A DNA stretch of 64,000 bases from a bacterium (GTDB lineage: Bacteria; SZUA-79; Acidulodesulfobacterales; Acidulodesulfobacteraceae): the NCBI GenBank assembly GCA_021784835.1, contig JAJYHI010000124.1, forward strand, positions 2,492 to 66,491, read 5' to 3'. A program made the translations under genes and the position numbers. The notes under the pieces are model-generated. The model ran no database searches. It was not told the origin of the DNA and was given only the letters and a program-made list of their open reading frames with translations. Below are positions 8,457 through 19,278 of the stretch, in pieces. Numbering within the stretch: position 1 is the stretch's first letter; each line of letters opens with the position of its first letter.

Positions 8457-9158
8457 TTATAAAAGGTTAAATTCCACGCAGTTAATAGATATTATCTGTA
8501 TTATCGATATTATATTGGAATGATAAATTACATGACCTCCGTTTTGAATATCGCTTTTTTCGTCAGATATAATATATATATAGAATTCGTTAATTATTTT
8601 GTTTCCAAGCGATATTATTTTATGTAGCTTCTCCATTAATATTTTCTTTCTTTCTTTTATATCTCCATGGTTTATCTCCATAAAAAAAGTATCTATATTT
8701 TCCTTAAAAAAAGCGCTCAGGTAAAGACATAACTCCGGTATATAAGTTTGAACTTTAAGCACGGGATATTTATATAATTCGTTTATATTTAATTTTATTA
8801 ATTCTAAATTATTGTAAATATTTTTCATGTTTTCCGTAAATTTTATTATACGCAGTGTTTTGTATATTATATTTAATTGCTTAATCTTTTTTTTCTTAAA
8901 TACCGGTTTGAAAAATATTATTTCGTCTTTTTCCAATATTTTTAGCGATAAAGTGTTAATTTCTTCGCATATAATATCAAATTCATTCTTACTTATATTG
9001 AAAAAAAAATCCTTTATACCGCTGTCATGTATTTTGTAATTATTTGTGATGACCTCGTTTAAAATTCCTTCTATATTTTGTTCGACGATATAAGCCAGTT
9101 TTGTAGCGTTAGAATTCAATAAATACAATAGTATATTTTTTTTATTTTTTTTCCCCAT
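8457..9158 (-). CDS. uncharacterised all-helical protein, possibly PhoU-like
   Basis: This 233-residue protein is rich in Ile, Asn and Lys, with no signal peptide or TM segment. I do not recognise it with confidence. It appears all-alpha and can be divided into two similar halves, each with a helix pair followed by an I/L/N-rich helix: 'IIYKTLRIIKFTENMKNIYNNLELI' split at about residues 98-122, and 'HVIYHSNIISIIQIISINCVEF' near the C-terminus. This is reminiscent of the two three-helix bundles of PhoU. The metal-binding E/DxxxD signatures of PhoU are not clear, so the resemblance is only suggestive. The start codon directly abuts a 22-bp perfect palindrome and has no ribosome-binding site. 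Confidence 0.55.
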   Translation of the reverse strand: MGKKNKKNILLYLLNSNATKLAYIVEQNIEGILNEVITNNYKIHDSGIKDFFFNISKNEFDIICEEINTLSLKILEKDEIIFFKPVFKKKKIKQLNIIYKTLRIIKFTENMKNIYNNLELIKLNINELYKYPVLKVQTYIPELCLYLSAFFKENIDTFFMEINHGDIKERKKILMEKLHKIISLGNKIINEFYIYIISDEKSDIQNGGHVIYHSNIISIIQIISINCVEFNLL

Positions 9159-9180
9159 ACATATATTATATAATATATGT
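9159..9180. promoter_or_regulatory. 22-bp perfect palindrome abutting a start codon
   Basis: The 22 bases immediately before the minus-strand ATG at 9158 form a perfect AT-rich palindrome with ACA/TGT ends. Its core TATTATATAATA (9164-9175) is also found at 22265-22276, upstream of the Fur-family gene. Its position over the expected start region suggests an operator, perhaps autoregulatory. Confidence 0.4.
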
Positions 9181-9219
9181 AAAATTTTAATTTTCTATTA
9201 AGCAATGCTAATTTATTTA

Positions 9220-9296
9220 GTGTCCGTAGCTCATCTGGACAGAGTGCAGGACTCCGACTCCTGAGGCAGCGGGTTCGAATCCCGCCGGACACACCA
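9220..9296 (+). tRNA. tRNA-Arg (anticodon CCG)
   Basis: A full cloverleaf of 77 nt can be folded. The acceptor stem is GTGTCCG/CGGACAC (9220-9226 with 9286-9292). The D stem is GCTC/GAGT, the anticodon stem CAGGA/TCCTG has loop CTCCGAC, giving anticodon CCG at 9254-9256, and the T arm is GCGGG-TTCGAAT-CCCGC. The discriminator is A and the CCA end is encoded (9294-9296). It reads the CGG codon. A protein-coding gene starts only 13 bases after the CCA. Confidence 0.95.
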
Positions 9297-9309
9297 CATA
9301 CGGTGGCTT

Positions 9310-10764
9310 GTGAATAATATATTAATAAATTTTGGTACCGACGGATATAGAGGAGTAATAGGCGATAATTTTACATTTGAGCATGTCGGCCGTATCAGTT
9401 GTGCGCTTGGAGAGTATTTAAAATCAAATTCTTCCAAGAAGGTGGCAATAGGATACGATACACGTTTTTTGTCTAAAGAATTTGCCTTGAAGTCGGCAGA
9501 ATCGCTTGAGTCCGTCGGGATAGATGCGACGTTAAGCGATAATTTCTGTCCGTCCCCGGTTTTATCTTATTTTGTAAAGAATAAAGGATATGACGCCGGT
9601 ATAATGATTACCGCCAGCCATAATCCGTTTATGTTTAACGGTTTGAAATTTAAAAGCCGTTTCGGCGCTTCTATGCTTCAATCCGAAGTTAAAAAAATTG
9701 AAAAAATAGCAAATGAAGACGGAGAGAAATACGGCAAAGAATATAATAAATTCAAAAAAAATATTTATGATTTTCAATATGCCGATTTTAAAAAAGATTA
9801 TATTAAAAGGATAATTGATTTAACCGGCTTTAATAAAGCATTGTCTAATGCGGGTAAGGATTTTTTAAAATCGTTATACGTAGTGATAGACCCTATGTAC
9901 GGTGCCGGAATAGGTTACTTGTCCCTTATATTAAAAGATTTTTCCGTTAGCCATTCCTCCGTCAATAATATCGTTAATCCCGCTTTTCCCGGTTTAAACC
10001 CAGAGCCTATAGACGCCAATCTTAATAAATTAAAATTTTCCGTAAAAAAAAGGGGGAATAAAAATAAATTTGCGGTTGGTTTCGCTACGGATGGGGATGC
10101 AGACAGAATTGGGGCGGTGGACGACAGGGGAAATTTTATCGATTCGCATAAAATTTTTACTATAATTTTAAATTATCTTATAGAAGAAGGTTTTTCCGGA
10201 AGCGTAGTCAAGACCGTTTCGGTATCTAAATCTATCGGCGATATTTGCGGTAAAAACGGAATTAAGCTGTATGAAACGCCTATAGGTTTTAAAAATATAG
10301 CCGAGCTTATGATAAAAGACGGCAGCGACGTATTTATAGGCGGAGAAGAGTCGGGCGGCATAGGAATCGCTTCGCATTTGCCGGAAAGAGACGGTATATT
10401 TAATGCATTGATGCTTTTAAAAATTATGGTTGTTAAGCAAAAGAACTTAAACGAACTATTAAACGATATTTTTGGAGAAAATTATCCGTATATATATAAA
10501 CGCGTCGATATCAAAATAAACGATACGAAAAAACTAATTCTTATTGAAAAACTTAAAGCGGAAGATTTCAGCCTGCCTTTTAAGAATAAAATTACTAATC
10601 TTAATTTTAAGGACGGATTTAAATTTGAATATAACGACGGATCATGGCTGCTGATACGCCCTTCCGGAACGGAACCTGTTCTAAGAATTTACGCAGAGAG
10701 TAAAGACGAAAAGTTGACGGATTACCTTATAAATCAAACGATTAAAGAAATAAACGCTTTATAG
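9310..10764 (+). CDS. phosphohexomutase (phosphoglucomutase/phosphomannomutase family)
   Basis: This 484-residue alpha-D-phosphohexomutase interconverts sugar 1- and 6-phosphates (glucose, mannose or glucosamine), feeding cell-wall and polysaccharide precursors. All four domain signatures are present: the active-site phosphoserine loop (TASHNP), the Mg-binding loop (DGDADR), the sugar-binding loop (GGEESGG) and the phosphate-binding loop (RPSGTEPVLRIY). The start is the GTG at 9310; no earlier in-frame start is possible within the preceding tRNA, and homology begins at once (INFGTDGYRG). Sugar specificity cannot be fixed from sequence. It probably shares a transcript with the tRNA. Confidence 0.93.
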   Translation: MNNILINFGTDGYRGVIGDNFTFEHVGRISCALGEYLKSNSSKKVAIGYDTRFLSKEFALKSAESLESVGIDATLSDNFCPSPVLSYFVKNKGYDAGIMITASHNPFMFNGLKFKSRFGASMLQSEVKKIEKIANEDGEKYGKEYNKFKKNIYDFQYADFKKDYIKRIIDLTGFNKALSNAGKDFLKSLYVVIDPMYGAGIGYLSLILKDFSVSHSSVNNIVNPAFPGLNPEPIDANLNKLKFSVKKRGNKNKFAVGFATDGDADRIGAVDDRGNFIDSHKIFTIILNYLIEEGFSGSVVKTVSVSKSIGDICGKNGIKLYETPIGFKNIAELMIKDGSDVFIGGEESGGIGIASHLPERDGIFNALMLLKIMVVKQKNLNELLNDIFGENYPYIYKRVDIKINDTKKLILIEKLKAEDFSLPFKNKITNLNFKDGFKFEYNDGSWLLIRPSGTEPVLRIYAESKDEKLTDYLINQTIKEINAL

Positions 10765-10808
10765 GCTATAAAAAAATAAAAGAAAATATTTTTAAAACAT
10801 AAAAAAAG

Positions 10809-10817
10809 TGGTATAAT
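10809..10817 (+). promoter_or_regulatory. extended -10 promoter for enolase
   Basis: TGG followed by TATAAT (10812-10817) forms an extended -10 element in an AT-rich gap. No good -35 is visible, as is usual for TGn promoters. Transcription would start near 10824, giving a leader of about 60 bases before the enolase ATG. Confidence 0.55.
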
Positions 10818-10882
10818 GTTTAAGATTTTTTAAAAATTAATCTAATAATTGAATTTAATTAACTTTTAGGGGACGTTGCAAT

Positions 10883-12534
<1,652 letters not shown>

Positions 12535-12569
12535 TGCGGCAAAGTAATCAAATTTAATCTTATTTAAAA

Positions 12570-12630
12570 GCAGAGGGGAGGCTATTAAATTATAAATTAT
12601 AATATTTTAATGTCTTACCTCTGCTTTTTT
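12570..12630 (+). terminator. candidate terminator after the ferredoxin gene
   Basis: GCAGAGG (12570-12576) pairs with CCTCTGC (12618-12624), directly followed by six T. The loop is long (41 bases), though its AT-rich inside can fold further. It is plausible as a rho-independent terminator but not textbook. Confidence 0.5.
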
Positions 12631-12655
12631 GCTGTAAAATTTTTTAAAATAAACC

Positions 12656-13339
12656 ATGCCGATTAAAAAAGAAGACATAAAAAGATACGAACTTAATTCG
12701 TTTGACCATACGGAACCTTGGCGGCTTTTTAAAATTATAGGCGAATTTGTGGACGGGTTCGATATGCTGCCTGCGATATGTCCGGCGGTAACTATATACG
12801 GAAGCGCAAGAGTAAAGGAAAATGAAGAAGTATATTTACAAACTAAAGAATTGGCTCATAAATTAGCTTTAAGGGGTTTTTCCATAATTTCAGGCGGAGG
12901 TCCGGGAGTAATGGAAGCCGCAAACAGGGGATGCAGGGAAGCCAAGGAACAGCACGGTTTAAACGTGAGTTCGGTAGGATTAAATATTAAACTTCCGCAT
13001 GAACAGACCCTTAACAAATTTGCCGACGTAACTTTAGAGTTTAAATATTTTTTCGTAAGAAAAGTTATGCTTGTAAGATATGCTTCCGCATATATTATGA
13101 TGCCCGGAGGTTTCGGAACTTTAGACGAACTTTTTGAAACCGTAGAATTGATTCAGACCGGTAAAACAAAACCTTTTCCGGTAATTTTATACGGCTCTGA
13201 CTATTGGAAAGGATTAATAGACTGGATTAAAAGCAATACTTTAAAAAAATCTTATATTTCCTCAAAAGATTTTGATATAATTAAAATCATGGATGATCCG
13301 GACGAAATAACCGATTTTATTTTAAACTTTAATTTATAA
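12656..13339 (+). CDS. LOG-family nucleoside-monophosphate phosphoribohydrolase
   Basis: This 227-residue Rossmann-fold protein of the LOG (Lonely Guy, TIGR00730-like) family was formerly called lysine decarboxylase-like. The signatures GGGPGVMEAANRG and PGGFGTLDELFE are both present and complete. Characterised members release the base from cytokinin or purine nucleoside 5'-monophosphates. The physiological role in most bacteria, and here, is unclear. There is no ribosome-binding site, and a TAAAAT element (12645-12650) ends only five bases before the ATG, so the mRNA could be leaderless. It is followed closely by dcd, another nucleotide-metabolism gene. Confidence 0.88.
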   Translation: MPIKKEDIKRYELNSFDHTEPWRLFKIIGEFVDGFDMLPAICPAVTIYGSARVKENEEVYLQTKELAHKLALRGFSIISGGGPGVMEAANRGCREAKEQHGLNVSSVGLNIKLPHEQTLNKFADVTLEFKYFFVRKVMLVRYASAYIMMPGGFGTLDELFETVELIQTGKTKPFPVILYGSDYWKGLIDWIKSNTLKKSYISSKDFDIIKIMDDPDEITDFILNFNL

Positions 13340-13375
13340 ATTAACATTAATAATTTATAAAAAATATTTTAATAT

Positions 13376-13921
13376 ATGATTAAAAACGACAAATGGATCG
13401 AAGAAAAAGCTAAAGAAGGGATGATAAGCCCTTTTGAAAGTTCACAAGTAAGAAACGGAGTTATATCTTACGGCGTTTCTTCCTTCGGTTATGATTTGCG
13501 TATATCAAACGAATTTAAAATATTTACTAATATCAATAATACGGTAGTCGATCCTAAAAACTTCGATTCGAAGTCTTTTATAGACCTAGTATCGGACGTC
13601 TGCATAGTTCCGCCTAATTCTTTTGCGCTCGGCAGATCGGTTGAATATTTTAAAATACCAAGAAACGTGGTCACCATATGCCTCGGCAAATCTACATATG
13701 CCAGATGCGGTATAGTAGTTAACGTTACACCGTTTGAACCGGAATGGGAAGGATACGTTACCTTGGAAATATCTAATACCACCCCGCTTCCCGCTAAAAT
13801 TTACGCCAATGAAGGTATTGCCCAGGTTCTTTTTTTTGAAGGCGAAGAGCCTAGGGTTTCCTATAAAGACAAAAAAGGCAAATACCAGTCTCAGGTCGGC
13901 ATAACCCTGCCGAAACTTTAA
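13376..13921 (+). CDS. dcd: dCTP deaminase
   Basis: This 181-residue homotrimeric dUTPase-fold enzyme deaminates dCTP to dUTP for thymidylate synthesis. Typical are the N-terminal '[14 protein letters not shown]', the active-site strand '[23 protein letters not shown]' (split around residues 103-125, with the catalytic Glu in its last part) and the C-terminal '[12 protein letters not shown]'. Length fits monofunctional Dcd. The C-terminal sequence does not by itself exclude the bifunctional dCTP deaminase/dUTPase type, which produces dUMP. It ends 3 bases before the convergent ABC permease gene. Confidence 0.95.
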   Translation: MIKNDKWIEEKAKEGMISPFESSQVRNGVISYGVSSFGYDLRISNEFKIFTNINNTVVDPKNFDSKSFIDLVSDVCIVPPNSFALGRSVEYFKIPRNVVTICLGKSTYARCGIVVNVTPFEPEWEGYVTLEISNTTPLPAKIYANEGIAQVLFFEGEEPRVSYKDKKGKYQSQVGITLPKL

Positions 13922-13924
13922 AAT

Positions 13925-14722
13925 TTATTTTATAACTCTTTTTTTTATAAAATAAACCGATGCATAAAAAAATATAAGCGCAAATAATATAATTATCGAC
14001 AAATAGGAAAATAACAAAACCGGATTAATTTTGCCTTCGTCAAGCATTCTCATTATACTTACGGTGTAATATAGAGGCATAATATAAACGAAATATCTGA
14101 TTAAATAAGGTAGGGAAGAAACAGGATAAAATACGCCGGAGAATAAAAACATAGTAGATATTGCTATAGTAAAATAATAGGAAAAAAAGTCGTACGACGG
14201 CGAAAATGATGTTATTAACAGCGATAACGAAGAAAACAATATCCCGTTTAGAACGATGACAATAGGGATAATAAGAGCCGCAGGCGATATTATCCACCCG
14301 AAAACCGCTCCGATTATCAATACGGCGGTTCCGCTCATAAAAGCTTTTGCCGTTCCCCAAAGAATCTCGCCGGAAACTATGTCTTCTATGCCTATGGGGG
14401 TAAGTAAAATTGCCTGATAAATCCCGTTCGTAACCATTCTCGTATATGCGCCGAAAGTCGATTCGAATGCCGCCGCATACATTGAAGAAGAGGCAATTAT
14501 TCCCGGAACTATATATTTAACGTAAGATATTCCGTTTATATTATGGATAAATCTGCCTATTCCAAATCCTAAAGCGGCAAGATATAAAAGCGGCTCAAGA
14601 ATATCTCCTATTATGCCGGGTTTGTAATATTTTAGCCATACTAAATAGTTACGGTAAAAAACGGTAAATAAACTTTTGCTTAAATTTGAATTTGTTTTGT
14701 TTACTTTTTTTAAAAGTTCCAT
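13925..14722 (-). CDS. ABC-2 type permease, NodJ-like
   Basis: This 265-residue membrane component of an ABC exporter has six predicted TM segments. 'FYRNYLVWLKYYKPGIIGDILEPLLYLAALGFG' (residues 22-54, quoted in outline) closely follows the NodJ pattern of an FxRN box and EPLLYL-x-ALGxG. NodJ with NodI exports lipo-oligosaccharides in rhizobia; outside rhizobia such pairs export unknown lipids or polysaccharides. It lies downstream of its ATPase on the same strand, separated by 63 bases that contain one copy of the 29-nt palindrome. Confidence 0.87.
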   Translation of the reverse strand: MELLKKVNKTNSNLSKSLFTVFYRNYLVWLKYYKPGIIGDILEPLLYLAALGFGIGRFIHNINGISYVKYIVPGIIASSSMYAAAFESTFGAYTRMVTNGIYQAILLTPIGIEDIVSGEILWGTAKAFMSGTAVLIIGAVFGWIISPAALIIPIVIVLNGILFSSLSLLITSFSPSYDFFSYYFTIAISTMFLFSGVFYPVSSLPYLIRYFVYIMPLYYTVSIMRMLDEGKINPVLLFSYLSIIILFALIFFYASVYFIKKRVIK

Positions 14723-14738
14723 TTATAACCATTTTGTG

Positions 14739-14767
14739 GCAGGGACAGAGTTAAATTCTGTCCCTGC
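14739..14767. repeat. 29-nt palindromic repeat, copy A
   Basis: GCAGGGACAGA (14739-14749) and TCTGTCCCTGC (14757-14767) flank a 7-nt centre. It is preceded by the 12-nt AACCATTTTGTG (14727-14738), shared with copy B. It lies inside the ABC exporter operon between ATPase and permease genes, where the hairpin might modulate relative expression. It is one of four copies in the window. Confidence 0.8.
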
Positions 14768-14785
14768 TGTTTGTTAATGATGAAT

Positions 14786-15508
14786 TTAGTGTTTTGCGAT
14801 GTCGAGAAAAATTTCTTCCAAAGATTTTTTATTAAGGGTAATTTCGCTAATAGCGCCGTTAAAAACGATATTGCCGTGATTTAATATTATAATGTTTTTA
14901 AAAAGCCGTTCCGCTTCTTCCATATAATGCGTGGACATAAGAATAGTAACTCCGTTCCTGTTTAACGCCTTGAGTTTTTCCCATATATTTTGCCTGTATT
15001 CGGGATCTAATCCGCTTGTAGGCTCGTCTAATATAATTAAGGACGGATTGTTGATTAATGCTCTGGCTATCATAAGCCTTCTTTTCAATCCGCCGGAAAG
15101 TTCCGAAACCTTGGAATATTTTTTTTCGCCCATATCGAAAAAATTGAGAAGTTCGTTTGCACGCCTGCGGGATTCGACGCCGGTAATTCCGAAATATTTT
15201 GAATATACGGTCAGATTATCGTTAACGGACAGATCTTCGTCTAAATTATCTTCCTGCGGGACTATTCCTAAAGAATATTTAATTTTTTTATAATTATATA
15301 AAAGATCCAATCCGTTAATAGAAATATTTCCGGAATCAGGAATTACTATTCCGTATAAAATTTTTAAAAGAGTGGATTTTCCTGCGCCGTTGGGACCTAT
15401 TAATCCAAAAAAATCACCGTATTTAATTTTAAAACTAACTTCGCTTAAGACCTTTAAGCGATTAAAGTTTTTTGTTAAGCCGTTTATTTCGAGAATATAT
15501 TTTTCCAT
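14786..15508 (-). CDS. ABC transporter ATP-binding protein, NodI-like
   Basis: This 240-residue cytoplasmic ATPase drives the adjacent NodJ-like permease. It has Walker A (GPNGAGKST), the Q-loop (IVPQEDNLDEDLS), the ABC signature (LSGGLKRRLMIARAL), Walker B (LIILDEPTSGLDP) and the H-loop His (MSTHYMEEAE). The short C-terminus and 'TVYSKYFGI' helix are of the DRA/NodI type. There is no ribosome-binding site, and the ATG sits about 8 bases from an extended -10 element, suggesting a leaderless transcript. Confidence 0.92.
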   Translation of the reverse strand: MEKYILEINGLTKNFNRLKVLSEVSFKIKYGDFFGLIGPNGAGKSTLLKILYGIVIPDSGNISINGLDLLYNYKKIKYSLGIVPQEDNLDEDLSVNDNLTVYSKYFGITGVESRRRANELLNFFDMGEKKYSKVSELSGGLKRRLMIARALINNPSLIILDEPTSGLDPEYRQNIWEKLKALNRNGVTILMSTHYMEEAERLFKNIIILNHGNIVFNGAISEITLNKKSLEEIFLDIAKH

Positions 15509-15516
15509 TTAATTCA

Positions 15517-15525
15517 ATTATATCA
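15517..15525 (-). promoter_or_regulatory. extended -10 promoter of the ABC exporter operon
   Basis: Read on the minus strand the element is TGATATAAT, an extended -10 (TGn-TATAAT). The predicted start point, about seven bases downstream, falls at about 15510, next to the ATG at 15508. Confidence 0.55.
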
Positions 15526-15683
15526 CTTTTAAATTGACGATAAAATAAAAAAATAAAATTGAAAATATAAGTAAAACGTAATAAAATTACAAATAATCGA
15601 AAAATATAAAGAAAATATCGATTATTTATCTGTCAATATAAAATATCTTAAATTAATTACAAAATAGTTAAAGATTTATGATA

Positions 15684-15712
15684 TTGTTTTTTTAAAAGCA
15701 TAAGTGTATATT
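15684..15712 (+). promoter_or_regulatory. groESL promoter
   Basis: TTGTTT (15684-15689), a 17-base spacer and TATATT (15707-15712) form a vegetative-sigma-type promoter. Transcription would begin at about 15719-15720, that is, at the first base of the CIRCE operator. Confidence 0.6.
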
Positions 15713-15719
15713 AAAAAGG

Positions 15720-15746
15720 TTAGCACTCAAAGCTAATAAGTGCTAA
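15720..15746. promoter_or_regulatory. CIRCE operator (HrcA-binding site)
   Basis: TTAGCACTC (15720-15728), a 9-base spacer and AAGTGCTAA (15738-15746) match the CIRCE consensus, TTAGCACTC-N9-GAGTGCTAA, at 17 of 18 positions. In many bacteria HrcA binds this dyad to repress groESL until heat shock. Its overlap with the predicted start point fits simple repression. No hrcA gene is in the window. Confidence 0.93.
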
Positions 15747-15800
15747 AAATTTTAATTTTGTTTATGAATTAAATTAAATTTAAATAAGGAGAAGAAGTTT

Positions 15801-16091
15801 ATGAAAGTTAAACCATTGCAAGACAGAGTCTTAGTAGAAAGACTTCAGGAAGAAGAAAAAACTAAGGGAGGATTATTTATTCCTGATTCTGCGAAAGAAA
15901 AGCCTATGCAGGGCAAAGTCGTCGCTGCGGGAAACGGCAGAATTTTAGAAGACGGGAAAAAAATCCCGATGGACGTTAAAGTAGGCGATATCGTTTTATT
16001 TGCAAAATATTCAGGAAACGACGTAAAAATTGACGATAAGGAATATCTTATTATGAAAGAAGACGACATCTTGGCTATAGTAGAAAAATAA
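15801..16091 (+). CDS. groES: co-chaperonin GroES
   Basis: This 96-residue Hsp10 forms the heptameric lid of the GroEL chamber. The N-terminal '[12 protein letters not shown]', the mobile loop with '[18 protein letters not shown]', and the '[17 protein letters not shown]' and '[13 protein letters not shown]' segments are all conserved, and the length is standard. A strong ribosome-binding site (aaggag) precedes the ATG. It is first in a bicistronic operon with groEL, under CIRCE control. Confidence 0.98.
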   Translation: MKVKPLQDRVLVERLQEEEKTKGGLFIPDSAKEKPMQGKVVAAGNGRILEDGKKIPMDVKVGDIVLFAKYSGNDVKIDDKEYLIMKEDDILAIVEK

Positions 16092-16128
16092 GAAATTTTA
16101 AAATTTAATAATTTAAATTCAAATTTAA

Positions 16129-17784
<1,656 letters not shown>

Positions 17785-17831
17785 TTGATACCGCTTAATA
17801 AATAAAATTAGCTGTCTAAATAAGCAAACAA

Positions 17832-17878
17832 GCGCCGAAAATACATTGAAGCTTCAGTATTTTCGGTGCTTTTGTTTT
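17832..17878 (+). terminator. rho-independent terminator of groESL
   Basis: GCGCCGAAAATAC (17832-17844) pairs with GTATTTTCGGTGC (17857-17869) with one G-T pair. The loop itself is the palindrome TGAAGCTTCA plus AT. The hairpin is followed by TTTTGTTTTA. Confidence 0.85.
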
Positions 17879-17890
17879 ATAAAGAAAAAT

Positions 17891-17983
17891 AAAGAAAAAG
17901 GTGTCAGATTTTATTTTATGCACACGAAAAGAAACAATTAACGATAAAAGATGTTGCATAAAATTAATTTGACGTCTTTTTTC
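17891..17983. repeat. long inverted-repeat element, copy 1
   Basis: This is a non-coding element of about 92 nt with long terminal inverted repeats. It starts with a 22-nt stretch (17891-17912) identical to 33607-33628. The left arm ends in TTTTATGC and is matched by GCATAAAA on the right (17956-17963), and the end is TTTGACGTCTTTTTT. The interior is unrelated to copy 2. Such ends resemble REP-like or miniature elements moved by Y1 (RAYT) transposases, but no transposase is present. Confidence 0.75.
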
Positions 17984-18001
17984 GATGCAGGTATAAGAAA
18001 A

Positions 18002-18030
18002 TTGACATTTTTCGCTTATTAGTTTAAAAT
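18002..18030 (+). promoter_or_regulatory. consensus promoter of moaB, leaderless configuration
   Basis: TTGACA (18002-18007), exactly 17 bases, then TAAAAT (18025-18030). The start point would be about 18037-18040 and the moaB ATG is at 18040, so the transcript would have no room for a ribosome-binding site, and none is visible. Confidence 0.75.
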
Positions 18031-18039
18031 TTATGTAAT

Positions 18040-18567
18040 ATGGGGCATATCGAGCATAAAAAAAATATTAACGCTAACAAGCCGCTTAACGTTTATATTA
18101 TAACGCTGAGCGACTCAAGAAAAGAAAGCGAAGACGAAAGCGGAGATTATATAAAAAAAGCGCTTGCGTCGGCAGGACATGAAGTATCGGGCTACGCTTT
18201 AATAAAAGACGACGAAGATTTACTTGAGAGCTTAATCGTCAAGGTTTGCGGTGCGGAACATAAGCCGAAAATCGATTCTGTTATTATAAACGGCGGAACC
18301 GGCGTTTCTTACAAAGACATAACTTACGAAACATTAAAAAATATATACGATAAAGAATTATACGGTTTTGGGGAGCTGTTCAGGAGTTTAAGCTATAACG
18401 AAATAGGTACCTCCGCAATAATGTCCCGCGCTTCCGCAGGAATATACAACGGAAAGGTAATTTTTTCCGTTCCCGGTTCTATTAATGCCGTAACGCTTGC
18501 TATGAATAATATAATCCTTAAAGAAATGGGACATCTTTATTATGAAATTTCAAAACACCTTTCTTAA
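18040..18567 (+). CDS. moaB: MoaB/MogA-type molybdopterin protein
   Basis: This 175-residue MoCF-fold protein belongs to the molybdenum-cofactor pathway. Family proteins adenylylate molybdopterin before metal insertion. The sequence has the GGTGVSYKDIT loop, 'GFGELFRSLSYNEIGTSAIMSRASAG' (outline of residues 109-134) and 'FSVPGSINAV', all of the MoaB/MogA pattern. The spacing fits MoaB more than MogA. It opens an operon with the MoaD-MoaE fusion gene 24 bases downstream. A consensus promoter sits directly at its start codon. Confidence 0.9.
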   Translation: MGHIEHKKNINANKPLNVYIITLSDSRKESEDESGDYIKKALASAGHEVSGYALIKDDEDLLESLIVKVCGAEHKPKIDSVIINGGTGVSYKDITYETLKNIYDKELYGFGELFRSLSYNEIGTSAIMSRASAGIYNGKVIFSVPGSINAVTLAMNNIILKEMGHLYYEISKHLS

Positions 18568-18591
18568 AATAACAACCTTAAAATAATATAT

Positions 18592-19278
18592 ATGATAAAT
18601 ATAAAAGTAAGATTATTTGCCGCTTTAAAAGAATTAATAGGGAAAAATTTATTAGATTTTACCGTAAAAGAAGGTTCATCGGTAAAAGATATTATTTCAA
18701 TAATGGAAACAAGTTATCCCGACATAAAAAATATTCTTAAAGTATCTAAGTATGCCGTTAATCAGGAATATGCCGACGCCGGAAAAAAATTGTCGGAAGG
18801 AGACGAAATCACGGTTATTATGCCGGTAAGCGGCGGAGTTTCCTCTTTTTATTCTATTGCGGATGCCGCTTTTAATATTAAAATAACGGCTGAAAGAATA
18901 AACTGCAATGAAGTTCTCGATTTTGTTTCCGATTCGTCCGCAGGTTCGGTTCTTTTATTTAACGGAACGGTAAGAGATAATGAAGACGGAAAACCGGTAG
19001 AGTATCTTTACTATGAAGCTTATGAAGAAATGGCGGTTAAAGAAATCAAAAAGTTGATAAAAGAAGCATTTAACAAATATAATATATTAAAAGTTTGTAT
19101 CGTACACAGAACCGGAAAAATGGAAATCGGAGAAATATCCATCTCCATAGGCGTTTCAAGTCCGCACAGGGAAGATTCTTATCTGGCTTCAAAATTTTTA
19201 ATAGACGCCATAAAAGAGACGGTTCCTATATGGAAAAAAGAAATATTCGAAGAAGGCGGTAAATGGAAAAGAATATGA
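18592..19278 (+). CDS. MoaD-MoaE fusion, molybdopterin synthase
   Basis: This 228-residue fusion encodes both subunits of molybdopterin synthase, which converts cyclic pyranopterin monophosphate to molybdopterin. Residues 1-82 are MoaD (ubiquitin fold) ending in MPVSGG. Residues 94-228 are MoaE, with FNGTVRD, 'LYYEAYEEMA', 'VHRTGKMEIGE', the PHR box and 'PIWKKE'. In separate MoaD the terminal Gly-Gly carries the thiocarboxylate, so an internal Gly81-Gly82 implies proteolytic release. The mycobacterial fusion MoaX is known to be processed at the equivalent site. The linker is only about 11 residues (VSSFYSIADAA). The gene overlaps the next one. Confidence 0.9.
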   Translation: MINIKVRLFAALKELIGKNLLDFTVKEGSSVKDIISIMETSYPDIKNILKVSKYAVNQEYADAGKKLSEGDEITVIMPVSGGVSSFYSIADAAFNIKITAERINCNEVLDFVSDSSAGSVLLFNGTVRDNEDGKPVEYLYYEAYEEMAVKEIKKLIKEAFNKYNILKVCIVHRTGKMEIGEISISIGVSSPHREDSYLASKFLIDAIKETVPIWKKEIFEEGGKWKRI

